DNA of 38,562 nucleotides from Prevotella sp. (GTDB lineage: Bacteria; Bacteroidota; Bacteroidia; Bacteroidales; Bacteroidaceae). The stretch covers positions 1 through 38,562 of the forward strand of contig JAFLSG010000019.1 in assembly GCA_022511065.1 (NCBI GenBank). The letters are read 5' to 3'. The notes beneath the pieces are model-generated. The model was not told where the DNA came from, made no database searches, and was given only the letters and a program-made list of their open reading frames with translations. Each line of letters begins with the position of its first letter. Positions within the stretch are counted from its first letter, which is position 1. The translations under genes and the position numbers were made by a program. This document shows positions 31,899-38,562 of the stretch, piece after piece.

Positions 31899-34199
31899 AT
31901 GAAAAAGATACTGCTATATTCATTGATGCTGCTGTCTTCGGTGACCTTCTGGTCTTGCAAGGATGACGACAGCGCGGCGGTGGAAGCGGCCGACCGCCTG
32001 TTCCGCCCGATGTTCCGCAACGACAACAACACGGGCAAGGGCGACTCCGACCCCTACAACTGCGTGGTGACGGATTTGAACAACGCACATCTCTATTGGT
32101 ACACGGTAGATGGTGCTGTGGGCTACGAAATCAAGTGGGCAATCCAGAACTACGTGGCAAACGGCGAGGATGCCTGGATTGAGACAGAGCAGAGACTGAA
32201 CGGCAAGGAACTTGCGGGTGACACCGTGATTACTGACCCCTTGCAGTACGACTGCCTTATCGAGCATTTGAACTATCAGACGGACTATCGCTTCGCCATT
32301 CGCGCGCTCCACTCCTACAGCGCCACTGACGACAGTTGGAAGACCGACCCGAAGAACTCGCTGTGGTACGGCTACGGCAACGGCCGCGAGTGGGCGGAGT
32401 ATCAGGGTTTGACCACAGGCGTGCGCTACGATGTGCCGTTCGTGATTCAGGTGTCAGATATCACCAAGACCTCGATGCACCTGACGCTGAGCCGCAACAT
32501 TGCGAGCTACACTAACGACCAGAAGGAGGTGTTCAGAAGCCACTTCAACTTTGTTGATGCCGACCAGAACGTGCTGAAGATTGACAGGCTGACGTTTACA
32601 GCCTCTGCCTCGACCCCGAATGCTACGGTAAACCCGACTTACGTGAACTATACGATTCCCGAGACGGCGTGGGACGAGAACGGCGTGATAGAGTTGGACA
32701 TTGACAACCTGTCGGAGAACTCCTGCTACAACATCGACGTATGGGACAACAGCATCAAGTATGCTGTAGATGCCTGCTTCAACACGACGATGAAGCGCAC
32801 GAAGGGAACGCCCAACGCGCCCATTCTCATCCAGCATGTTCCGAATGCCACCGACACCATCGGCGACACCAACGTCTATGACATCTCGAAGTACAACTCG
32901 ATGAAGCTCGACAACATCATCGACAGCTACAGCGCGAGCAACGACACGCCAGAGAACCAGGTGTTCTACCTCGAAGGTGGCAAGGCCTACCACTTCACGA
33001 ACAGCCTGTCGCTCTACAAGGGCTTCACGCTCCGCACCAATCCCGACGATGTGGCAAAGGGCAAGCGCGCCACGCTGTATATGAGCGGAATGACGCAGAC
33101 CGGTAACGCGGTGAATACCTGCAACTTCATGCTCGGTCGTCAGCCGGTTTCTGGTGAGAACGCCTCCATCACACTCGACATCGACTCCATCCGCTTCATG
33201 GACTTGGATGTGGATTGTCCGATGGCAACGAACTATGGTCACCAGATGGAAGGCGTGGGCAATGCCTCGGGTAACTACTTCATGAACATGTACTCTAATG
33301 GTATGGGTATCAACGTGACGCTGTTGGAATGGAACAACTGCTCGTTCCAAGGCCTTATCCGCGGATTCTTCCGAATCCAAGGCTCCAACGACTTCTATAT
33401 CCAGCACCTCAAGCTGATTGACTGCGACTTCTACAACGACGGCTATTACAGCAACAATGCAGGTGACTACGCCTACATCTTTGCCGACCACAACGGTCGT
33501 CCGAAGTCGAACATCCTGCAAGATGTGGAGGTGGCTGGCTGCGTGTTCTACAACAACCCGAAGCGCTCCATCATCACCGACAACAACCGCAACCTGACAT
33601 GGGATGAGTCCGTGCGCTGGAACATCGACGTTCACCACAACACCATCGTGAACTTCTGTACGGTGGCAGCCAACGTGATTATGAACACCCGCTACATTCC
33701 GGGAGGCTCCGTGCTCGGTTTCCACGACAACCTCATCATCATGACGAAAGATGCGGCTGACGTGCTTCGCGTGATGAACAGCGCCGGTTGGGATGCACGC
33801 GAGGTACAAGGCGGTGACGGAACGGGCACCTGCACGTTCAATATCTACAACAACTGGACCACCAACGACGAGGAGTACCTCTCCAATGGTCAGCCGTTCA
33901 ACTCGTATGCGTTCAACGCCACCTCCAACACGCCCGGTAAGTGGGCGCGCACGTGGGATGCGAAGTATTACCCGTATGGCACAGATGAGCTTGTGGTTCA
34001 CCTTGAAGAAGGGTTGCGGGCTACCGACCTGATGGAAGACCCGAATCCCAAGTATTTCATCACGGACAATCCGAGCCACCTCGACTACCACACGGATAAG
34101 GGCATCGATGGTCTCTACTTCAAGCAGACCGACAAGGTGTTCAGTTCCGAAATCTACAAGCAGAAGATTGGCGCGGCCCGTCTGCTCAACGGCAAGTAA
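31899..34199 (+). CDS. Surface lipoprotein with FN3-like and beta-helix (DUF4957/DUF5123-type) regions, candidate pectin-binding protein
   Basis: A 766-residue lipoprotein from ATG 31899; lipobox VTFWSC gives a lipidated Cys20 followed by KDDD, an acidic sequence compatible with surface export in Bacteroidetes. A GTG at 31836 overlaps susD and would displace the signal peptide. Residues about 45-300 contain two fibronectin III-like modules (NAHLYWYTVDGAVGYEIKW; IQVSDITKTSMHLTLSRN). The rest (about 330-750) looks like a parallel beta-helix with Asn/Asp-rich turns (LKLIDCDFYNDGYYSNNAGD, VEVAGCVFYNNPKRSIITDN), matching what I recall as DUF4957/DUF5123 in pectin PULs. I see no clear lyase Asp/Arg/Lys set, so binding is more likely than catalysis, but this is inferred. 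It lies between susD and a small lipoprotein, where surface glycan-binding proteins normally sit. Confidence 0.82.
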   Translation: MKKILLYSLMLLSSVTFWSCKDDDSAAVEAADRLFRPMFRNDNNTGKGDSDPYNCVVTDLNNAHLYWYTVDGAVGYEIKWAIQNYVANGEDAWIETEQRLNGKELAGDTVITDPLQYDCLIEHLNYQTDYRFAIRALHSYSATDDSWKTDPKNSLWYGYGNGREWAEYQGLTTGVRYDVPFVIQVSDITKTSMHLTLSRNIASYTNDQKEVFRSHFNFVDADQNVLKIDRLTFTASASTPNATVNPTYVNYTIPETAWDENGVIELDIDNLSENSCYNIDVWDNSIKYAVDACFNTTMKRTKGTPNAPILIQHVPNATDTIGDTNVYDISKYNSMKLDNIIDSYSASNDTPENQVFYLEGGKAYHFTNSLSLYKGFTLRTNPDDVAKGKRATLYMSGMTQTGNAVNTCNFMLGRQPVSGENASITLDIDSIRFMDLDVDCPMATNYGHQMEGVGNASGNYFMNMYSNGMGINVTLLEWNNCSFQGLIRGFFRIQGSNDFYIQHLKLIDCDFYNDGYYSNNAGDYAYIFADHNGRPKSNILQDVEVAGCVFYNNPKRSIITDNNRNLTWDESVRWNIDVHHNTIVNFCTVAANVIMNTRYIPGGSVLGFHDNLIIMTKDAADVLRVMNSAGWDAREVQGGDGTGTCTFNIYNNWTTNDEEYLSNGQPFNSYAFNATSNTPGKWARTWDAKYYPYGTDELVVHLEEGLRATDLMEDPNPKYFITDNPSHLDYHTDKGIDGLYFKQTDKVFSSEIYKQKIGAARLLNGK

Positions 34200-34229
34200 T
34201 CATTAACAAAATACAGAAAGGAAACGATT

Positions 34230-34664
34230 ATGAAGATTTTGAAATATGTGTTCGTGCTGATGGTGGTGGCAGCGATGTCTGCCTCCTACACCAGCTGTTC
34301 CAAGGATGTTGATCCCGATGTTGATGCGAAGGAGAACTTCTGGTTCGACTTCTCGCTGACCAACCCGGGCAGCCTGAACGCTGCGGCGCAGGCTCGGTTC
34401 ACGGACTTGGTGGATTCCGTCATCTACGGCAGCAAGGGCGCTACCCACTATCCCATCTACAGCACGGAATCCTATGCGCGTGAGAACTTCAACAAGATCG
34501 CCTCCCTCCCCAACGAGGAGAGCGACATCGTGCAGAAGATTATGCTGCCCGTCTCTCGGATTCAGAACGTGCGCGACTTTGAGGTGACGATGACTCTCTC
34601 GAAGGACAGTACCCGCACCACGCTTGCTACCAAAGTATATAAGGCACAGGAAGTGCTGAACTGA
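34230..34664 (+). CDS. Small lipoprotein of unknown function in the pectin PUL
   Basis: A 144-residue protein with a signal peptide and lipobox SYTSC (Cys23), followed by SKDVDPDVDAKE, an acidic stretch of the type that directs lipoproteins to the cell surface in Bacteroidetes. The mature part (about 120 residues) has no domain I recognise; it is rich in Ser, Asp and Thr with mixed helix and strand (NPGSLNAAAQARFTDLVDS; FEVTMTLSKDSTRTTLATKV). It lies 30 bp after the beta-helix lipoprotein and 7 bp before the pectate lyase, so it is part of the operon. A role as an accessory glycan-binding protein or a partner of the lyase is plausible but unproven. Confidence 0.8.
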   Translation: MKILKYVFVLMVVAAMSASYTSCSKDVDPDVDAKENFWFDFSLTNPGSLNAAAQARFTDLVDSVIYGSKGATHYPIYSTESYARENFNKIASLPNEESDIVQKIMLPVSRIQNVRDFEVTMTLSKDSTRTTLATKVYKAQEVLN

Positions 34665-34671
34665 TGAGACG

Positions 34672-36876
34672 ATGAGACTGAAAGTCAAGTTACTGAGCGC
34701 GGTCGCCCTGCTGTTTGCAGTGGCGGCCGCTGCGCAGGAGAAGCCGTTGGCATTTCCTGGTGCAGAAGGTTTCGGCCGCTATGTGACAGGCGGCAGAGGA
34801 GGAGAGGTGAGGCACGTGACGAACTTGGAAGATAGCGGCGCAGGCTCGCTGCGGGCAGCCTTGGAGGGAGGCTCGAAGAAGACCATCGTCTTCGATGTGT
34901 CGGGCACTATACACCTCAAGTCGCAACTGAACATCAACTCCAACACGACCATTGCGGGGCAGACCGCCCCCGGCGACGGTATTTGCCTTGCCGACTATCC
35001 CTGCGCCATCAAGGGCAACAACATCATCGTGCGCTATATGCGCTTCCGCCTGGGCAACAAATACGTGACCGTGAACGGGGCAGACGGATGGGACGGCTTC
35101 GGCGCGCTTGACTGCAATGACATTATCATCGACCACTGCTCCGTCAGCTGGAGCATCGACGAGTGCCTGTCGATGGTCGGCTGTAGGAACATCACCGTGC
35201 AGTGGTGCCTTGTGGCGCAGAGCCTCGTGAACTCCGGCCATTCCAAGGGCAACCACGGCTATGGCGGCAACTGGGGTGGGGCAGGCTCATCCTATCATCA
35301 CAACCTGATGGTTCATCACACGAGCCGCACGCCCCGACTTGGTCCGCGACCCACTACGCAGCTTGACGAGCGGATGGATATGCGCAACAACGTAATCTAC
35401 AACTGGGCGGGCAACGGCTGCTACGGCGGCGAGGGGATGAACGTGAACATTGTGAACAACTACTACAAGCCGGGTCCCGGCACTGAGCAGCGTGGCACGA
35501 ACATACAGCAGCGCATCGCCGGTATCGGAATCCGCACCACGGAGTACATCACGACCTATCCCGACTACGCACCCGCCTGGCATCTCTGGGGTAAGTATTA
35601 CGTAGCGGGCAACGTGAACACCAAGTATGATGCCGTGACCAATGACAACTGGACTTACGGAATGTATAACCAGATTGATGCTAACGGCAACGACGGCACT
35701 TATACCGAGGTTACCAAGGACACGATTCGCATAGACGAACCAATAAGATACATTGCCGTCACCACCCACTCGGCGGAAGATGCCTACGGAAAGGTGCTCG
35801 AGTATGCCGGCGCGAGCCTGCACCGCGACTCGTTCGACGAGCTGATGGTCAGCGACACGCGCGACGGGAAGGCAACCTATACGGGCACGAACTGCAACAA
35901 GGGCTGTATCAATTCGCAAGAAGACAACCGCCCTGCCGATGCGCCCGCCGACTGGAGTGCGTGGCCTGTGCTGAATGCCACGGCTGCCCCCGTAGATACT
36001 GACGGTGACGGAATGCCCGACGCATGGGAGACTGCCAACGGGCTGAATCCCAACGATGCGGCCGATGCCAACGCCTATGCGGAAAACGGCTATACGAACC
36101 TTGAGAACTATCTGAACTCGCTCGTGGAGGCTATCACGATAGCGCAGAACGAAGGCGGCACGATGCAGGGCGACATCATTGAGGTGGCTACTCCCGACGC
36201 TGACGACGGTTTGACAACGGTTGCTTCCGGCACTCTTTCCTGGAAGTTTGACACGGGTGAGGCAGCGCAGACAGGCACTTGCTCAGAAGAACTTGCTGAT
36301 GCGGTGGAACTGAGCAGCGTTACAATCGGCTCCAACCTCTCGTATGTTGGTACGAGAACACTCGGCGACAGTCCGCTTACCTGTATTCAGCCACTCATAA
36401 AAGACGAGCCATCTGCTAATGCCGACAACGCCCTGACGTTCACCTTGACAGTGCGCGACGGCTATCTGTTCAAACCGACCAAACTGTCGTTTACCGCAGC
36501 TCGCATCGGTACGGATGGAGGACGAATGGATCTCTTCTGGCAGAACGACGGCGGGAAGACGGAAATCGAGAGTGGCATACTGCCCGAGCGCAATAACAAT
36601 TTCACATCTTACGATGAGAATGTCTATGGCGTGGCGGCAGCAGGCGGTGTGAACAGTCTCGTCATTCACATCTATAAATTAGGCAATACGAAGCAGATAG
36701 CTCTTGGCAATATCGTGGTGACGGGTGAACTAAAAACGGCAGCAACTGGTATCTCCGACATCCAGATCGACCGTGCCTCCGACAATGTAATCTATAACCT
36801 GCAGGGCGTGCGTGTGCCGAACCTCAGCAAGAAGGGAATCTACATCGTCAATGGGCGGAAGGTGGTCGTCCGCTGA
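34672..36876 (+). CDS. Secreted pectate lyase (PL1-type beta-helix) with Ca-binding repeat and C-terminal sorting-like tail
   Basis: A 734-residue secreted lyase that cleaves polygalacturonate by beta-elimination. After a signal peptide (about 1-21), the parallel beta-helix (about 25-420) starts with AFPGAEGFGRYVTGGRGGEV, the usual beginning of Bacteroidetes PL1 enzymes. D154-H155 (IIIDHCSVSW) and R219-R222 (RTPRLGPRP) match the PL1 vWiDH and RxPxxR motifs. A thrombospondin-3-like calcium repeat DTDGDGMPDAWETANGLNP follows (442-460). A beta-sandwich module of unknown type covers about 500-690. The end, with YNLQGVRV and KGIYIVNGRKVVVR, resembles tails of secreted Prevotella proteins. Product would be unsaturated oligogalacturonides for SusC import and, finally, KduI. 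The 8-bp gap to the convergent yjbQ-type gene has no terminator. Confidence 0.92.
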   Translation: MRLKVKLLSAVALLFAVAAAAQEKPLAFPGAEGFGRYVTGGRGGEVRHVTNLEDSGAGSLRAALEGGSKKTIVFDVSGTIHLKSQLNINSNTTIAGQTAPGDGICLADYPCAIKGNNIIVRYMRFRLGNKYVTVNGADGWDGFGALDCNDIIIDHCSVSWSIDECLSMVGCRNITVQWCLVAQSLVNSGHSKGNHGYGGNWGGAGSSYHHNLMVHHTSRTPRLGPRPTTQLDERMDMRNNVIYNWAGNGCYGGEGMNVNIVNNYYKPGPGTEQRGTNIQQRIAGIGIRTTEYITTYPDYAPAWHLWGKYYVAGNVNTKYDAVTNDNWTYGMYNQIDANGNDGTYTEVTKDTIRIDEPIRYIAVTTHSAEDAYGKVLEYAGASLHRDSFDELMVSDTRDGKATYTGTNCNKGCINSQEDNRPADAPADWSAWPVLNATAAPVDTDGDGMPDAWETANGLNPNDAADANAYAENGYTNLENYLNSLVEAITIAQNEGGTMQGDIIEVATPDADDGLTTVASGTLSWKFDTGEAAQTGTCSEELADAVELSSVTIGSNLSYVGTRTLGDSPLTCIQPLIKDEPSANADNALTFTLTVRDGYLFKPTKLSFTAARIGTDGGRMDLFWQNDGGKTEIESGILPERNNNFTSYDENVYGVAAAGGVNSLVIHIYKLGNTKQIALGNIVVTGELKTAATGISDIQIDRASDNVIYNLQGVRVPNLSKKGIYIVNGRKVVVR

Positions 36877-36884
36877 TTCGGCGG

Positions 36885-37298
36885 CTATTCCCCGATAATC
36901 GTCGCCACAACCCTGCGTGAACCGCCGTAGGAGCGGTACTCGCAGAAGTATATGCCCTGCCAAGTGCCCATGTTCAGTCGCCCATCGGTGATAGGTATAG
37001 TCAGGCTCACTCCACTGAGTGTGGACTTGGCGTGTGCCGGCATATCGTCTGAGCCTTCCATCGTGTGCAGGTATTCGGGGCGGTTTTCCGGCACAAGCCT
37101 GTTGAATATGGTCTCCATGTCCGCCCGCACATCGGGGTCGCAGTTCTCATTGATGCTCAGTCCGCAACTGGTGTGCTTGACGAAAAGGTGCAGCAGCCCT
37201 GTCTTCGGCAGCTTGGGTAGTTGGCGCAGGATGTCACCCGTTACCAGATGAAAGCCTCTCGGTTTGGGGCTTAGCGTGATTTCTATTTGTTGTATCAT
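36885..37298 (-). CDS. YjbQ/UPF0047-family protein (secondary thiamine-phosphate synthase-like)
   Basis: A 137-residue cytosolic protein from ATG 37298 (MIQQIEITLSPKPRGFHLVTG). The family landmarks are clear: LLHLFVKHTSCGLSINEN, with the His and Cys of the active pocket, the EGSDDMPAHAKSTLSG segment, and GTWQGIYFCEYR near the C-terminus. Members are annotated from limited data as weak thiamine-phosphate synthases, but the true function is not settled. The frame runs up to a TTG at 37319, overlapping the end of the upstream gene, but homologues begin at the ATG. It is 14 bp downstream of the 120-residue unknown gene and is likely co-transcribed with it. Confidence 0.93.
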   Translation of the reverse strand: MIQQIEITLSPKPRGFHLVTGDILRQLPKLPKTGLLHLFVKHTSCGLSINENCDPDVRADMETIFNRLVPENRPEYLHTMEGSDDMPAHAKSTLSGVSLTIPITDGRLNMGTWQGIYFCEYRSYGGSRRVVATIIGE

Positions 37299-37312
37299 AC
37301 GCAAAGAATCTA

Positions 37313-37675
37313 TTAACAATACTCATCGAGCACCTTGACGAACTTGGTGCACACGCTCGGTGTGTTTGTAATCCATGCGAGACATTCGTCGAGATTAGGG
37401 AACGTGCAGATAATTACCGACTTCTGCGAATACGGCATGTCATGGTAATAGACGATTCCCTCTATCTCCACAGTCTCGTCATCCTTCAACGTTGCACGCA
37501 ACCGCATGCTACTGAAGAGGTAATCTTCATTAGAGGCGGTGGGGCATTGCGCCATGGCTACGTTGCCTTTCGTGATGCCCCATCGTTGGAACCTCTGCAA
37601 TTCGGGAATCAGTTCGTCGAGCTGATTGTCGCAGCAATGCTCCATATTGAACAACCAAACACTACTATGCTTCAT
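37313..37675 (-). CDS. Small protein of unknown function upstream of the YjbQ-family gene
   Basis: A 120-residue soluble protein with no signal peptide or membrane segment and no family I recognise. It contains six Cys (including a CC pair at residues 14-15 in NMEHCCDNQ and a C-terminal Cys), an aromatic N-terminal strand SVWLFNM, a helix DELIPELQRFQRW, and strand-rich middle TVEIEGIVYYHDMPY. The frame is intact, it has a promoter-like element 54 bp upstream, and the YjbQ-type gene follows 14 bp later. It is probably a real gene of a narrow lineage-specific family. Confidence 0.7.
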   Translation of the reverse strand: MKHSSVWLFNMEHCCDNQLDELIPELQRFQRWGITKGNVAMAQCPTASNEDYLFSSMRLRATLKDDETVEIEGIVYYHDMPYSQKSVIICTFPNLDECLAWITNTPSVCTKFVKVLDEYC

Positions 37676-37729
37676 AGTCTTGATATGAATTTCTGTCCGA
37701 CTTCATTCCTTTGTAGTCTAAAATCCCTA

Positions 37730-37737
37730 CAAAGATA
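37730..37737 (-). promoter_or_regulatory. -7 promoter element for the small gene/YjbQ operon
   Basis: The minus strand reads TATCTTTG, an exact TAnnTTTG match, 54 bp before the start at 37675. No clean TTTG -33 box at the expected spacing. Confidence 0.55.
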
Positions 37738-37897
37738 CAACAAAAAAACTAAATCCAAGCATTTCCCGCCTTTTCTTGCATAGACTTCCTGCTTTTTCCG
37801 TTCTTTGTGACTGTCCATGTAGTGCTAACGAAGGCAGAGACTATCGCCTTTGCGGTAAATGTTAAATTTGAGCATAATTTCTAACAAGCAACTCTCC

Positions 37898-37942
37898 AAA
37901 ACTCGCATATTTTCATCTGGCGGGCGAAAATACGCGAGTTTT
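37898..37942. repeat. 17-bp inverted repeat forming a strong hairpin in the gene-free region
   Basis: AAAACTCGCATATTTTC (37898-37914) pairs with GAAAATACGCGAGTTTT (37926-37942), one mismatch, around an 11-base loop. The plus-strand tail is TTTTGTATAATT. It could be a terminator, but no plus-strand gene lies just upstream, so it may be a mobile-repeat remnant or part of a small RNA. Confidence 0.65.
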
Positions 37943-37998
37943 GTATAATTACAACCTATTGATTATCAACATCTTGTGAAATGATTACAGATTTTAGC

Positions 37999-38033
37999 CC
38001 CCGAAAAGCCCCTAAAAAGGCGCTTTTTCGGGG
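37999..38033. repeat. Second GC-rich hairpin in the gene-free region
   Basis: CCCCGAAAAGC (37999-38009) can pair with GCTTTTTCGGGG (38022-38033), one extra base on the 3' side. It stands 57 bp after the preceding hairpin. Function not evident. Confidence 0.55.
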
Positions 38034-38097
38034 ATTTCCCAGCATGATTTTCTCCAGTTTTACACCAAATAGAGTCGAATTTTAGGCTTAATTACTT

Positions 38098-38200
38098 CAA
38101 TTTTTGTGTCTATTTTCATAAAATTCCGTGTTATTTTTCTTCAATTTTCGTGTTACTTTTTACCAAATTCCGTGTTACTTTTTGGAAAAATGTAACACGA
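38098..38200. repeat. Four degenerate tandem repeats of about 22 bp followed by an inverted copy
   Basis: Units start near 38098, 38121, 38142 and 38165, each a variant of AAATTCCGTGTTACTTTTT; units two to four are the closest. An inverted copy follows at 38187-38200 (TGTAACACGA core), so the last unit and this copy form a hairpin (CGTGTTAC at 38171-38178 with GTAACACG at 38192-38199, extended by TTTTT/AAAAA). No coding frame is convincing across it. Confidence 0.65.
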
Positions 38201-38441
38201 AACTTAAAAAAATCCAACTCAAACCCTGATTTTGCGAGGCTTATTATCAAATTCTGTCGAGCACAGTTTCAAAACTCGCCGAACTGCGTCTATTTCGCGT
38301 TCTCGCCAAGTGTTAAATTTTGGATAGTTTTCTTGACATCGTGAAGCCGTGGCTGCCATGAGATTGCGTCCCTATCGCCCATTCTGTGACAAGGCATCAT
38401 CGGTGTGAAATGGCGGTAGATTCCGCCCTGTGAATTTATAG
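38201..38441. other. Gene-free stretch between the repeats and the tRNA terminator
   Basis: AT-rich DNA with no credible gene, promoter or RNA I can identify, apart from a small GGCGG/CCGCC hairpin at 38412-38427. Together with the repeat region it makes about 800 bp without genes, unusual for this compact window. Confidence 0.4.
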
Positions 38442-38442
38442 A

Positions 38443-38481
38443 AAAATGCCAATCGCTTGACTATCAAGCGATTGGCATTTT
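38443..38481 (-). terminator. Rho-independent terminator of tRNA-Arg
   Basis: A perfect 18-bp stem (38443-38460 with 38464-38481) with a three-base loop CTA. Read on the minus strand it begins eight bases after the tRNA 3' end and finishes in TTTTT, so it ends the tRNA transcript. Confidence 0.9.
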
Positions 38482-38488
38482 GTAAAAG

Positions 38489-38562
38489 TGATCCCGTTGG
38501 GATTCAAACCCAAGACCTTCAGAACCGGAATCTGACGCTCTATTCAGCTAAGCTACGGGACC
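38489..38562 (-). tRNA. tRNA-Arg (anticodon CCG)
   Basis: The minus strand folds into a full 74-base cloverleaf that starts at the last base of the window. Acceptor GGTCCCG pairs with CGGGATC (one G-T), the D-arm is GCTT/GAGC, the anticodon arm TCAGA-TTCCGGT-TCTGA gives anticodon CCG (codon CGG), and the T-arm is TTGGG-TTTGAAT-CCCAA. The discriminator is A and CCA is not encoded. Confidence 0.95.

Noticed and set aside
32454..34091. 545-residue open frame on the minus strand opposite the beta-helix lipoprotein
   Set aside because: Val/His/Arg-rich shadow translation; the plus frame has a lipobox, beta-helix pattern and operon context.
34672..36876. Reading the lyase as a PL9 or PL10 enzyme
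   Set aside because: The AFPGAEGFG start, IIIDHCSVSW and RTPR motifs fit the PL1-type beta-helix; no PL9 or PL10 features seen.
38098..38200. Possible CRISPR array
   Set aside because: Units are adjacent and degenerate with no unique spacers, and no cas genes are present.
38150..38344. 64-residue plus-strand frame across the repeat region
   Set aside because: It reads through low-complexity repeats, has no homologue I know and no promoter; more likely non-coding.
37676..38488. Integrated element at the tRNA-Arg 3' end
   Set aside because: No integrase, no direct repeat of the tRNA 3' end was found and no mobility genes are in the window.

Overview
The window looks like the chromosome of a Bacteroidales bacterium, most likely Prevotella or a close relative. 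It has a SusC/SusD pair, Bacteroidetes-type promoters (TTTG, about 20 bp, then TAnnTTTG) before many genes, lipoproteins with Bacteroidetes-type lipoboxes, an LptD of the Bacteroidetes type, and a secreted pectate lyase ending in a Prevotella-like C-terminal tail. Genus-level placement is inference; no 16S rRNA gene is present.

Layout. Bases 1-2310: the 3' end of kduI and a hexuronate-type MFS transporter, forming an operon for uronate use that ends in a strong hairpin terminator. Bases 2426-8523: a nitroreductase (minus strand), a stand-alone protein resembling the C-terminal domain of B12-dependent ribonucleotide reductase, folB, a secreted N-acetylmuramoyl-alanine amidase, an MlaD/MCE protein and dnaA. 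Bases 8537-17638: a TonB-dependent receptor (minus) divergent from mnmA, then three secreted glycosidases: a GH140-like apiosidase candidate, a GH67 alpha-glucuronidase (minus) and a GH35 beta-galactosidase. Bases 17782-19561: a queuosine operon (promoter, preQ1-I riboswitch, YhhQ-type transporter, queF, HD-domain protein). Bases 19639-26054: lptD, a CPA2 cation/proton antiporter and pepT (minus). Bases 26329-36876: a polysaccharide utilisation locus with SusC, SusD, two further lipoproteins and a PL1-type pectate lyase. Bases 36885-38562: a YjbQ-family gene and a small unknown gene (minus), about 800 bp of repeat-rich DNA without genes, and tRNA-Arg(CCG) with its terminator.

How the genes fit together. 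The PL1 enzyme, with SusC/SusD and the companion lipoproteins, should cut pectin at the cell surface and import unsaturated oligogalacturonides. KduI and the uronate transporter at the other end of the window belong to the downstream part of the same pathway. The three glycosidases point to other plant side chains: apiose in rhamnogalacturonan II, glucuronate on xylan, and galactose. No hybrid two-component regulator, SusR or ECF sigma/anti-sigma pair is visible for the PUL.

The best-supported non-obvious element is the preQ1-I riboswitch at 17827-17861, which controls an operon that also contains an uncharacterised HD hydrolase. Other points worth attention are the orphan ribonucleotide-reductase-like domain, two probable leaderless genes (mnmA, lptD), interlaced inverted repeats in front of the PUL, and a tandem-repeat/hairpin region beside tRNA-Arg. 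I found no clear new defence or mobile system, CRISPR array or insertion sequence.
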